From: Peptacetobacter hominis
GTDB taxonomy: Bacteria; Bacillota; Clostridia; Peptostreptococcales; Peptostreptococcaceae
Direction: 5' to 3'
DNA: 64,000 nt
NCBI RefSeq assembly: GCF_006861675.1
Contig: NZ_SGJB01000002.1
Coordinates: 109,207 to 173,206 of the forward strand
The notes below the pieces were generated by a model that saw only the letters and a program-made list of their open reading frames with translations, did not search any database and was not told where the DNA came from. Shown piece after piece: positions 1 to 7,883 of this stretch (within the stretch, counting starts at the first letter, position 1; each line of letters starts with the position of its first letter). Both the position numbers and the translations under genes were made by a program.

Positions 1-891
1 GTCAGAGCAGTATTAGGTGTTTTAACTGCAATATTTGCAGTATTATTTGCAAAAGATTATGCAGCTACAATGAAAACAGATTTAACAGACACTTCAGAAG
101 GAACTCAGGGATGGGAAGAAAGTGAAGGTTGGATTAAACCGGGAATTATAGGATTTATAGCAAACTTTGGTGATACACTTGGTATAGGATCATTTGCTCC
201 AATAGTAGCTATGACAAAAGTATCAAAAATGAAGGTTACAGACAAGCACATACCAGGTATGCTTAACGTATCTTGTGCAATACCAGTCGTAACAGAAGCA
301 CTTATATTTACTACAACTATAGAAGTTGAATCAATAACATTAATAACAATGCTTGCAGCAGCAGGTATAGGTTCATATGTTGGTGCCGGAATAATATCAA
401 AAATGGATGAAAAGAAAATACAGCTTGTAATGGGTGTTGCATTATTCGTAACAGCTATATTAATGTTACTTTCTCATCCTTATGTAAACTTAATGCCAGG
501 TGGTGGAGAAGAAATAGGATTAACAGGTGTTAAACTTGTAATAGGTATAGTTGGTAACTTTATACTTGGTGCATTAATGACAGCAGGTATAGGACTATAT
601 GCTCCATGTATGGCTCTAGTATACTTCCTTGGAATGTCTCCAAGAGTTGCATTCCCTATAATGATGGGTTCTTGTGCAGTATTAATGCCTATAGCATCTG
701 CAAAATTCATCAAAGAGGGAGAATATCCAAGAAAGATATCTTTAGCTATAACTATAGGTGGTGTAATAGGTGTATTCATAGCAGCATACCTAGTTAAATC
801 ACTTCCAATGGATATACTAAAAATATTAGTTATACTAGTTATATTCTATACTTCTTTCACAATGTTAAAACCTGCATTAAGCAAAAAATAA
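1..891 (+). CDS. TauE/SafE-family sulfite/anion exporter, 5'-truncated by window edge
   Basis: The reading frame is open from base 1, so the gene begins outside the window and about 296 codons are visible. The upstream codons (VRAVLGVLTAIFAVLF) match the N-terminal helix of the complete paralogues at 2764 and 3994, so the internal ATG at 70 is not the real start. The product is a polytopic membrane protein of the TauE/SafE (DUF81) family, which exports small anions such as sulfite or sulfoacetate. Hallmarks shared by all three copies are GFIANFGDTLGIGSFA near the start, the repeated half PGGGEEIGL, then GALMTAGIGLYAPCMA and FPIMMGSCAVLMPI. Its codon choice is more biased than that of copy 2, which hints at good expression. 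A terminator follows. The substrate is unknown. Because the cysteine desulfidase locus lies 7 kb away, a sulfur anion is possible, but this is inference. Confidence 0.85.
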   Translation, partial: VRAVLGVLTAIFAVLFAKDYAATMKTDLTDTSEGTQGWEESEGWIKPGIIGFIANFGDTLGIGSFAPIVAMTKVSKMKVTDKHIPGMLNVSCAIPVVTEALIFTTTIEVESITLITMLAAAGIGSYVGAGIISKMDEKKIQLVMGVALFVTAILMLLSHPYVNLMPGGGEEIGLTGVKLVIGIVGNFILGALMTAGIGLYAPCMALVYFLGMSPRVAFPIMMGSCAVLMPIASAKFIKEGEYPRKISLAITIGGVIGVFIAAYLVKSLPMDILKILVILVIFYTSFTMLKPALSKK

Positions 892-946
892 CATTAAGAC
901 GAATAAAATATAGATTCTTATCTATTTAAATAGAGATGTATATGAT

Positions 947-990
947 ATCCGTCAGGACAGTGCGATAAAGAACTGTTCTGGCGGATTTTT
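947..990 (+). terminator. Rho-independent terminator after TauE copy 1
   Basis: Fourteen-base inverted repeat (ATCCGTCAGGACAG and CTGTTCTGGCGGAT, pairing with G-U) followed by five T. Confidence 0.85.
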
Positions 991-1095
991 AATTTATCCT
1001 ATTTTTATATATCTGACATTAATATAAATAAGCAAAATTTATGCCAATTTATAATGCAGAGAAAGACTGAATTTTTAAAGAAATTTAAACTTGAT

Positions 1096-1111
1096 AAGTC
1101 TAAAATGACTT
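1096..1111. promoter_or_regulatory. Palindromic operator, site 1 (AAGTC-N6-GACTT)
   Basis: Perfect five-base arms around TAAAAT. It lies 60 bp, centre to centre, upstream of the identical-arm site 2, and about 60 bp upstream of the -10 hexamer spacing region of the downstream activator gene. Two equally built dyads ahead of a Fis-HTH regulator suggest dimer binding sites for that regulator. The binding protein is inferred. Confidence 0.6.
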
Positions 1112-1155
1112 TTAAATATGAATTTATATTCAGAATATGAGTTAAATACAACTCA

Positions 1156-1171
1156 AAGTCGTTTTAGACTT
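1156..1171. promoter_or_regulatory. Palindromic operator, site 2 (AAGTC-N6-GACTT)
   Basis: Same arms as site 1, around GTTTTA. Its end overlaps the first bases of the -35 hexamer at 1170, so binding here should repress the downstream gene, which would be autoregulation if the gene's own product binds. Confidence 0.6.
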
Positions 1172-1198
1172 GATTATTTTCTGTTGAAGATATATATT
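1170..1198 (+). promoter_or_regulatory. Sigma-A promoter of the sigma-54 activator gene
   Basis: TTGATT, 17-base spacer, TATATT. It begins 30 bases before the start codon of the downstream gene counted from the -10 end. Confidence 0.55.
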
Positions 1199-1227
1199 CT
1201 ATTTATAGAAAAAATAGGGAGGAAATT

Positions 1228-2637
1228 ATGATATTTGATAATTCTTTTTATAAAAAAATATTAGATTCATCTCATGATGAAATATGCGTGTCCGATAGAA
1301 ATGGAATAATAATATATTGTAATAGGGCATTTGAATTTAACTACGGAATATCAAAGGATGAAATAATAGGTAAGCATGTCGATTATCTGAAAAATCATGG
1401 TTATGCCAGTGAAAGTCCTATACCGGAATCTATAAATAAAAAATCTACAGTTTCTATAAGACAGGATACACATACCGGAAAAACATTAATACTTACAGCG
1501 GCACCTGTATTCGATAAAAATGGGAATATAGAATATATAGTTGAAAATGTAAGAGATATAACAGAGTTAAATAGAATAAAATCTATGCTTGAAGATTCGC
1601 AAAGAGAAGTAAAAAGATATAAATCAGAAGTTGAAAATTTTTATAGAACAGCATTAGGATATGAGGACAATATAATATGTGAAGGAAAAGTTATGGGATC
1701 TATTTTTTCAAGAGCCAGACAGGTTGCTAAAACAAATGTAAATGTTATGCTTCTTGGAGAATCTGGTACTGGAAAAAGTTCCATAGCGAAGTTTATACAT
1801 GACTCAAGTAATAGATCATCAGGTCCATTTATAACTATAAACTGTACAACTATACCACCTCATCTTCTTGAATCAGAACTTTTTGGATATAAATCGGGAG
1901 CATTTACAGGAGCCAATCCAAAAGGAAAAACTGGTCTTGTTGAACTTGCTGATGGAGGAACACTTTTTCTTGATGAAATAGGAGATATTCCTCTTTCTCT
2001 TCAGGCAAAGTTTCTTCAATTATCTCAGGAAAGAACATTTATACCTGTAGGATCTGTTACACCAAAGAAAGTTGATATAAGGATAATTTCAGCAACAAAT
2101 GCAGATTTAAAATCAAAAATGAAAGAAAAACTATTCAGAGAGGATTTATACTATAGATTGAATGTAATAGAACTTAAAATGCCACCACTTAGAGATAGGG
2201 GAGAAAACCTTATAGGACTTATAAAATATTATCTTAGAAAATATTCTATAGAATTTGGTATGCCTGAAAAAAGTATATCAGAATATGCGATAGAGATGCT
2301 TTCAAAATATGATTACCCAGGAAATATAAGAGAACTTCAGAATATAATACAGAAACTTGTAATAATATCCGTAAATGAAACTATAGATGTAGATGATGTA
2401 AGAGCAGTACTTCCTAGAGTAAAAATAGATCATGAAAGTATTAATAGTGAAACTATTTTTGAAGATATTGATGAGGATAATTTTGAGGATAAAAGTTTAG
2501 ATGATATTATAGATGAATATGAAAAGAAAATAATAAAAAAATATTATTCTAAATACAAAAGTAGCTATAAAGTAGCCGAAAAACTTGGAATATCTCAATC
2601 AAAGGCCAGTAGACTTATAAGAAAATATTTAAAGTAA
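1228..2637 (+). CDS. Sigma-54-dependent transcriptional activator (PAS-AAA+-Fis)
   Basis: A 469-aa enhancer-binding protein. An N-terminal PAS sensor covers about residues 5-120. A short helical linker leads to the AAA+ domain, with Walker A GESGTGKS at 177-184, the sigma-54 contact loop GAFTGA at 224-229, Walker B in [11 protein letters not shown], and the arginine-finger region [12 protein letters not shown]. The C-terminal Fis-type helix-turn-helix ends in [13 protein letters not shown]. The intact GAFTGA loop means it should remodel sigma-54 holoenzyme, whose rpoN gene is in this window. It sits between TauE copies 1 and 2, so exporter control is a fair guess, yet those copies show sigma-A rather than sigma-54 promoters. 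Two AAGTC-N6-GACTT palindromes upstream are candidate binding sites. The start has GGAGG eight bases ahead. The ligand of the PAS domain is unknown. Confidence 0.9.
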   Translation: MIFDNSFYKKILDSSHDEICVSDRNGIIIYCNRAFEFNYGISKDEIIGKHVDYLKNHGYASESPIPESINKKSTVSIRQDTHTGKTLILTAAPVFDKNGNIEYIVENVRDITELNRIKSMLEDSQREVKRYKSEVENFYRTALGYEDNIICEGKVMGSIFSRARQVAKTNVNVMLLGESGTGKSSIAKFIHDSSNRSSGPFITINCTTIPPHLLESELFGYKSGAFTGANPKGKTGLVELADGGTLFLDEIGDIPLSLQAKFLQLSQERTFIPVGSVTPKKVDIRIISATNADLKSKMKEKLFREDLYYRLNVIELKMPPLRDRGENLIGLIKYYLRKYSIEFGMPEKSISEYAIEMLSKYDYPGNIRELQNIIQKLVIISVNETIDVDDVRAVLPRVKIDHESINSETIFEDIDEDNFEDKSLDDIIDEYEKKIIKKYYSKYKSSYKVAEKLGISQSKASRLIRKYLK

Positions 2638-2677
2638 TAAAAATAAATTTTATAGAAAACAAGAAAATCTGAAACAC

Positions 2678-2706
2678 TTGAAATTAAAATAAAAAAAATG
2701 TATAAT
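2678..2706 (+). promoter_or_regulatory. Sigma-A promoter of TauE copy 2
   Basis: TTGAAA, 17-base spacer, consensus TATAAT. Predicted transcription starts near 2713, leaving a leader of about 50 nt. Confidence 0.65.
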
Positions 2707-2725
2707 ATTTACCTGAAAAAATGTA

Positions 2726-2745
2726 CCGGCAGCCCTGTGCGCCGG
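2726..2745 (+). other. GC-rich hairpin in the leader of TauE copy 2
   Basis: CCGGC and GCCGG pair around a ten-base loop, a few bases upstream of the GGAGG of the next gene. The local GC content is far above the flanking AT-rich sequence. It could gate ribosome access; nothing more is visible. Confidence 0.4.
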
Positions 2746-2763
2746 AGACATGGAGGATACAAA

Positions 2764-3660
2764 ATGGTAAATTTAATAAGAGGAATTTTTGCCGCTTTTA
2801 TAGTGGCGCAATCTGCCATGATGGGGAAGGATTATATCGACTTTTCAAAAAGCGGTAAAAATGAAAATCATGGATGGATAAAATCAGGAATAACCGGACT
2901 TTTGGGAAATTTCTTTGATACTTTAGGTGTAAGTTCATTTGCTGTAATTATTGCTATGAAGAATATACTTAAGCTCGATATCGAGGATAGACAGATTCCG
3001 GCTATGCTTAATATTTCATGTGCGATACCTAATATAGTAGAGGCACTTATCTTCATAACTGTTGTAGATGTAGATAGAGGTACACTTATACCGATGCTTG
3101 TAGCAGCAGGTGCGGGATCCTATATAGGAGCAGGAATAACATCAAAGCTTGATGAGAGAAAGATACAGGCAGCTATGGGAATCGCATTATTTATAACAGC
3201 AAGTGTTATATTTATGGGGCTTCCGTGGATCAGTCTTTTACCTGTAGGAGGAAATGCTACAGGACTTGCAGGTATAAAACTTGTTGTAGCTGTTTTACTT
3301 AATTTTATTTATGGTTCACTTATGACTGCTGGTATAGGGCTTTATGCACCGTGTATGGCAACTACTTATATTCTTGGAATGTCTCCGGAATGTGCCTTTC
3401 CTATAATGATGGGTTCTTGTGCAGTTCTTATGCCTATAGCCAGTATAAGATTTATAAAAGAGGGTAATTATCCAAGAAAAGCTTCGATAGCAATATCAAT
3501 AGGTGGAGTTATAGGAGTTATAATAGCAGCGACAGTATTTTCTTATATGCCGATGAATGCGATAAAAGTTTTATGTGTTTTTGTTATATATTATACATCT
3601 GTATCTATGATAAAAAAATCCATATTATCTGCAGATAAGGTAAGTATACGGGAAATGTAA
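2764..3660 (+). CDS. TauE/SafE-family sulfite/anion exporter, copy 2
   Basis: A 298-aa membrane protein with the same layout as the copies on either side: an N-terminal helix MVNLIRGIFAAFIVAQ, then GLLGNFFDTLGVSSFA, TAGIGLYAPCMA and FPIMMGSCAVLMPIAS. It is the most divergent of the three. For example, the PGGGE loop becomes PVGGNATGL, and its GC content is higher. The start at 2764 has GGAGG 10 bases upstream and aligns with the other copies; a longer frame reaching 2698 runs through the promoter and leader hairpin and is rejected. The gene stands alone with its own sigma-A promoter and terminator, directly downstream of the sigma-54 activator. The exported anion cannot be told from sequence. 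Confidence 0.85.
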   Translation: MVNLIRGIFAAFIVAQSAMMGKDYIDFSKSGKNENHGWIKSGITGLLGNFFDTLGVSSFAVIIAMKNILKLDIEDRQIPAMLNISCAIPNIVEALIFITVVDVDRGTLIPMLVAAGAGSYIGAGITSKLDERKIQAAMGIALFITASVIFMGLPWISLLPVGGNATGLAGIKLVVAVLLNFIYGSLMTAGIGLYAPCMATTYILGMSPECAFPIMMGSCAVLMPIASIRFIKEGNYPRKASIAISIGGVIGVIIAATVFSYMPMNAIKVLCVFVIYYTSVSMIKKSILSADKVSIREM

Positions 3661-3670
3661 TAAAAAATTA

Positions 3671-3699
3671 GGGCGTACTCAGTTGGAGTATGCCCTTTT
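3671..3699 (+). terminator. Rho-independent terminator after TauE copy 2
   Basis: GGGCGTACTC and GAGTATGCCC pair around AGTTG, followed by TTTT. Confidence 0.85.
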
Positions 3700-3872
3700 A
3701 AAATCTATTTATATCTTTGAAATGTATAAATTTAGTATTAATATTTATCTAATAAAATTTTATTTTATAAAAAATATACAATAAAAATAAAATGTATAAA
3801 ATTCAGAAAAATATATAAAATACGCATAATATATTAATAAAATAAGTAAAAATTACTAAAAAATAAAAATAG

Positions 3873-3901
3873 TTGAATAAAAATGCAAACGTTGCTATAA
3901 T
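3873..3901 (+). promoter_or_regulatory. Sigma-A promoter of TauE copy 3
   Basis: TTGAAT, 17-base spacer, consensus TATAAT, inside the 333-base gap 3661-3993. The rest of that gap is very AT-rich, with no other recognisable element apart from the terminator at its start. Confidence 0.65.
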
Positions 3902-3993
3902 ATAAAAGTTGATAAAAATAACACATACTATTATTAAAAATCAATAATTTTAGTATGAATAAAAAGATATTTATTTTTGGAGGTAAAGATTTT

Positions 3994-4893
3994 ATGGCGA
4001 CTATGGTAAGAATAGTACTTGTGGCATTTACAGCAGTATTTGCCGGATTCTTTGGAAAGGATTTTTCAAAGGAAAAAAAAGCTGGTAGACTTGAAGATGA
4101 GGGATGGGTAAAACCAGGAATTATAGGATTTATAGCAAACTTTGCAGACACTTTAGGAATAGGTTCTTTTGCAATAATAGTAGCACTTTCAAAAGCTTTA
4201 AAATTAAAGGTACATGATAAGCATATCCCTGGAATGCTTAATATAGGTTGTTGTATACCGGCGGTTCTTGAAGCTCTTATATTTATAACAGCAGTTGAAG
4301 TAGATCCGCTTACACTTGTTCTACTTCTTGCATCTGCAGCGGCTGGTTCTTTTATAGGTGCTAAAGTTATATCAAAACTTGATGAAGCAATAGTAGAAGT
4401 TATAATGGGTGGTGCTCTTTTTGTCACAGGAGTACTGATGTTTTTAGGTCTTCCTTGGATAAATCTTATGCCAGGTGGAGGAGAAGCAATAGGACTTGAA
4501 GGAGCAAAACTTATAATAGGTATAGTAGGAAACTTTGTATTTGGAGCATTAATGACAGCAGGTATAGGATTATTTGCTCCATGTATGGCAATGCTTTATT
4601 TCCTTGGTATGTCACCAAGAGCAGCATTCCCTATAATGATGGGATCTTGTGCAATACTACTTCCTATATCAAGTATGGAGTTTATAAAAGAGGGACAGTA
4701 TCCAAGAAAATCTTCTCTTGCTATAACTATAGGTGGAATAGTTGGAGTTCTTATAGCAGCATTTATAGTAGGTTCAATGCCTCTTGATATGCTTAAGGTT
4801 CTTGTTATATTTGTAATATTCTATACAGCATATACAATGTTTAAATCAGGTGTTTCAAAACTTAAAAAGCCGGAAATGGAAACAGCTTTATAA
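3994..4893 (+). CDS. TauE/SafE-family sulfite/anion exporter, copy 3
   Basis: A 299-aa polytopic membrane protein, closest to copy 1: both share GFIANF-DTLGIGSFA, LMPGGGE-IGL, FGALMTAGIGLFAPCMA and FPIMMGSCA. The start ATG at 3994 has GGAGG ten bases upstream and begins with a hydrophobic helix as in copy 2; an in-frame ATG at 3955 lies upstream of that Shine-Dalgarno site and is rejected. The TauE/SafE family usually moves sulfite, sulfoacetate or related anions out of the cell. Three tandem paralogues in 5 kb interrupted by a regulator suggest local duplication followed by separate control, because each copy has its own promoter or terminator. Confidence 0.85.
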   Translation: MATMVRIVLVAFTAVFAGFFGKDFSKEKKAGRLEDEGWVKPGIIGFIANFADTLGIGSFAIIVALSKALKLKVHDKHIPGMLNIGCCIPAVLEALIFITAVEVDPLTLVLLLASAAAGSFIGAKVISKLDEAIVEVIMGGALFVTGVLMFLGLPWINLMPGGGEAIGLEGAKLIIGIVGNFVFGALMTAGIGLFAPCMAMLYFLGMSPRAAFPIMMGSCAILLPISSMEFIKEGQYPRKSSLAITIGGIVGVLIAAFIVGSMPLDMLKVLVIFVIFYTAYTMFKSGVSKLKKPEMETAL

Positions 4894-5038
4894 TTAAAAA
4901 AGTATGATAAAATATAAACGTGAAAAATCATAAATAACCCTTGAATACTTTGTCTTTTGGGATTATAATCTTATCTATGGGAAATAAAATAGGTAATATT
5001 GTTTAATTTCCAAAATAAAGGGTAAAGAGGTGAATATT

Positions 5039-5608
5039 GTGAAGGGTGAAATATTTCATTCTGTTAAAGGTAAAATACTTAATGAAAAAAGCAGCGATAT
5101 AGAAAATATCCTGGATAAAATAAAAGGTGGTATAGGAGAGAAGGTTCTTCTAGCCGGTGATATAGGGAAGCTTGGAAAAGAGCTTAGACTTAATGGAATG
5201 AATGTGACCATAATGGAGAATACAAATTATGAGGATGTATGTTATTCTCTTGTTCACAATGAAAACTGTAACTTTGTAAAAGGAACTCTTGAATATATTC
5301 CTTTTGAAAATAACTATTTTGACAAAGTAATAGTTCTTGAGCAGTTCAACTGTACAGGAAACTACAAAAAAGCATCTTCAGAAATAAGCAGAGTACTAAA
5401 GGAAAATGGAGAGCTTATACTTGAAGATTTCAATCTTAATAAAATAAAAAGCAAAGTGAAATATATAAAAAGAAAAGTGTGCGGTCTTTGTGGAAACGAC
5501 TTCTATCCTCAGGATATAAGTAGAATATTTGCCAATCTTAGATTTGATGGATTTGTGCATGAAAACAGAAATCACACATTCTTATATATAGCGAAAAAAA
5601 GAGCATAA
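5039..5608 (+). CDS. Class I SAM-dependent methyltransferase-like protein
   Basis: A 189-aa protein with a methyltransferase-type Rossmann layout: a first strand and loop at EKVLLAGDIGKLGKEL, an acidic residue after strand 2 (VTIMENTN), and the post-motif segment YIPFENNYFDKVIVLEQF followed by ISRVLKENGELILED. The glycine-rich SAM loop is degenerate (AGDIGKLG instead of GxGxG), so activity on SAM is likely but not certain. GTG at 5039 is chosen because AAAGAGGTG lies 7-9 bases upstream; a GTG at 5030 would fall inside that ribosome site. The C-terminal CGLCG pair of cysteines is unusual. The substrate is unknown. The gene is monocistronic with a terminator behind it. Confidence 0.6.
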   Translation: MKGEIFHSVKGKILNEKSSDIENILDKIKGGIGEKVLLAGDIGKLGKELRLNGMNVTIMENTNYEDVCYSLVHNENCNFVKGTLEYIPFENNYFDKVIVLEQFNCTGNYKKASSEISRVLKENGELILEDFNLNKIKSKVKYIKRKVCGLCGNDFYPQDISRIFANLRFDGFVHENRNHTFLYIAKKRA

Positions 5609-5621
5609 TTATTATTTGTTT

Positions 5622-5649
5622 AAAAAGTCCGGTTTCAGCCGGACTTTTA
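5622..5649 (+). terminator. Rho-independent terminator after the methyltransferase
   Basis: AAAAGTCCGG and CCGGACTTTT arms around a short loop, T-rich tail. Confidence 0.85.
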
Positions 5650-5709
5650 AATTGCAGTAAAAAAATGATATAATATACTAATCAGGAAATATATAAAGGA
5701 GTGGTTATA

Positions 5710-5877
5710 ATGGTGGATTTTAAAATAATTGCCGTTTTAATGCTTTTTGTAATACTTATATCCATACAGTTTACACTCAACAGAATATATGTTGAACTGA
5801 AGGAAATAAGAAAAAGAATGGATTACAGAACAAAAAAAGATACAACTGCCGAGGAAGCAGATAGAAGATATTTATAA
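5710..5877 (+). CDS. Small single-span membrane protein, 55 aa
   Basis: A short gene with a good ribosome site (AAAGGAG, eight bases before ATG). The product starts MVDFKIIAVLMLFVILISI, one transmembrane segment at about residues 4-22, followed by a charged tail with VELKEIRKRMDYR and a run ending EEADRRYL. It stops 21 bases before the start of the cdsR-like activator and is probably co-transcribed with it. The amphipathic, lysine/arginine-rich region after the helix is like that of many small membrane-tethered partner proteins. I recognise no family. The terminator upstream and a TATAAT at 5669 make a transcription start just ahead of it plausible. Confidence 0.6.
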   Translation: MVDFKIIAVLMLFVILISIQFTLNRIYVELKEIRKRMDYRTKKDTTAEEADRRYL

Positions 5878-5898
5878 ATATGATAAGGAATGGTATTT

Positions 5899-7680
5899 AT
5901 GATAATAGATCTTAGCTGTATAAAAAGTGATATTCAAAATATTGCAGATGCAATAGAATCTGTGCTGAATATAGATGTAACAATAGTAGATGAAAATCTT
6001 ATAAGAATTGCTGGAACAGGTAAATATATAGAAAAAATAGGTGAAAAAATCTACGGATATGCATTCAGAAAATCTCTTGAGGATAAAAGTACTATAACTA
6101 TATATGACCCGTCAAACAGCAGTATATGCAAGGAGTGCAATAGATTTTCAAGATGCAATGAATATGGAGAAATATGTTGCCCGATTGTGTGTGATGAAAA
6201 GGCGTATGGAGTTATTGGACTTATAGCTTTTTCAGAAAATCAGAGAGCCATGATGGAAAAAAATGGAGAAGAAATGGTTAATTTTCTTAATAGAATGGCG
6301 GATCTTTTATCAGGAAAGCTGAAGGCAGCTATAAAATCGTATGAACTTGATCTTGAAAAGAAAAAACTGGAAACACTTGTAGACAATATGGACAAGGCTG
6401 TTGTATCTATAGATATTACAGGAAAAATAGAAAAGTACAACAGAAAATTTGAAAAGATGTTTGAGATAAATTCCGATATCACTGGTAAAAATGTATTTTC
6501 TGTACTTGAATTTATAAAAAAACCTGAACCGGATAGAATGAAGAATGGAAAAATGAGTTCATTGTTTCAGACTTCAAATGGAAAAACTGTAAAAGGCATA
6601 TACAACATAAGCAGAATAACTTTGAATGGAGAGCTTAAAGGATATGTAATAGACTTTACAGATAAAAAAGAGACCATAAAAAACTATAACAGGATGAATA
6701 AAGACTATAGAATAATGATAGATAGTATCATAGGCGAAAGTGACATAATGAAGAAGGTAAAAAATGAAACACTTATAGCGGCGAAAGGTACTTCAACAGT
6801 TCTTATAACAGGTGAAAGTGGTACAGGAAAAGAATTGTTTGCAAGAGCCATACATAATCACAGCGATAGAGTTGACAATCCTTTTATAGCAGTAAACTGT
6901 GCTGCGATACCGGATAGTCTTCTTGAAAGTGAACTTTTCGGATATGAGGAAGGTGCATTTACAGGAGCGAGAAAAGGTGGAAAGCTGGGAATGTTTGAGA
7001 TTGCACATAAAGGAAGTATATTTCTGGATGAAATAGGAGATATGAGCCTTCATCTTCAATCAAAACTGCTTAGAGTTCTTCAGGAGAGAGAGCTTAACAA
7101 AATAGGTTCAAAATCCAATGTATATATCGATGTAAGAGTGATAGCGGCTACAAACAGAAATCTTGAAAAGATGGTAAGAGAAGGAAAATTCAGAGAGGAT
7201 TTATACTATAGATTGAATGTTATACCTATAGAACTTCCAAGTCTGAGAGAGCGAAAGGGAGATATACCACTTCTTATAAATCACATGATAAAAGATTATG
7301 CAAAAAAACTCGGCAAGGATGTAGATGGAATAGAAAATGAAGCACTTGTAATTCTTGAAAACTACAGTTGGCCAGGAAACGTAAGAGAACTTCAGAATAT
7401 AATAGAATACTGTGTAAATATGGCTCAGAAGAATATTATAACAGCGGAAATACTTCCACAAAATATGTTTGAGAAAAAGAGTTCTGATGTATCAGATAAT
7501 GATGACATTGTTGTTAAACTTGATGATCTTGAAAAACATGAAATAATGAAGGCTTTGAAGAAGTATTCCGGCTATAAAAAAGATAAGGAACTTGCGGCTG
7601 AGGCGCTGGGAATATCCAGAGCAACTCTATATAGAAAAATAGAAAAATACAGAATAGGAAATCTCAATATGAGACAATAA
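5899..7680 (+). CDS. cdsR: Sigma-54-dependent activator of cysteine desulfidase (CdsR-like)
   Basis: A 593-aa enhancer-binding protein. The N-terminal sensory domain (about 1-135) has a cysteine cluster at 77, 80, 86, 93, 94 and 98. A PAS domain follows at about 155-260, then the AAA+ domain with Walker A GESGTGKE at 305-312, GAFTGA at 352-357 and Walker [11 protein letters not shown] Fis-type HTH near the C terminus contains [19 protein letters not shown] 5899 is preferred, with AAGGA nine bases upstream; the ATG at 5890 would touch it. The next gene encodes an L-cysteine desulfidase behind a sigma-54 promoter. In C. difficile the sigma-54 activator CdsR drives cdsB, so the same role is inferred here. 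The cysteine cluster may hold metal or sense thiol/sulfide; that is inference. Confidence 0.85.
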   Translation: MIIDLSCIKSDIQNIADAIESVLNIDVTIVDENLIRIAGTGKYIEKIGEKIYGYAFRKSLEDKSTITIYDPSNSSICKECNRFSRCNEYGEICCPIVCDEKAYGVIGLIAFSENQRAMMEKNGEEMVNFLNRMADLLSGKLKAAIKSYELDLEKKKLETLVDNMDKAVVSIDITGKIEKYNRKFEKMFEINSDITGKNVFSVLEFIKKPEPDRMKNGKMSSLFQTSNGKTVKGIYNISRITLNGELKGYVIDFTDKKETIKNYNRMNKDYRIMIDSIIGESDIMKKVKNETLIAAKGTSTVLITGESGTGKELFARAIHNHSDRVDNPFIAVNCAAIPDSLLESELFGYEEGAFTGARKGGKLGMFEIAHKGSIFLDEIGDMSLHLQSKLLRVLQERELNKIGSKSNVYIDVRVIAATNRNLEKMVREGKFREDLYYRLNVIPIELPSLRERKGDIPLLINHMIKDYAKKLGKDVDGIENEALVILENYSWPGNVRELQNIIEYCVNMAQKNIITAEILPQNMFEKKSSDVSDNDDIVVKLDDLEKHEIMKALKKYSGYKKDKELAAEALGISRATLYRKIEKYRIGNLNMRQ

Positions 7681-7700
7681 TCTCATATTGAGATTTTTTT
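7660..7700 (+). terminator. Rho-independent terminator overlapping the cdsR stop codon
   Basis: A 15-bp perfect inverted repeat (AATCTCAATATGAGA and its complement) with six-base loop, then seven T. The left arm and loop contain the last codons and stop of the gene, so cdsB is insulated from cdsR transcription. Confidence 0.85.
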
Positions 7701-7817
7701 GTATCAAAAAGAGAAAATATATAAAATTTATAATAGATTTATATAGTTATATTTTACAAGTTGATCTGAAATATAGTATTTTCAATTGGTTCAAAAAATA
7801 TTCAAACTGTTTCAAAA

Positions 7818-7834
7818 TTGGCATATATATTGCT
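7818..7834 (+). promoter_or_regulatory. Sigma-54 (-24/-12) promoter of cdsB
   Basis: TTGGCATATATATTGCT: the GG and GC dinucleotides are spaced as in the consensus TGGCAC-N5-TTGCW. It lies 50 bases before the cdsB start, downstream of the cdsR terminator. Several TTCAA repeats at 7779-7817 (for example in GGTTCAA and ATTCAAA) might be activator contacts, but I see no clean dyad. Confidence 0.85.
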
Positions 7835-7883
7835 TTATTAATAAGTGTAAAATATAACGGATTATTATTTTGGGAGGTACACA

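Noticed and set aside
2804..2818. TGGC...TGCC near the start of TauE copy 2 as a sigma-54 promoter
   Set aside because: The GG to GC spacing is too short and it lies inside the coding sequence.
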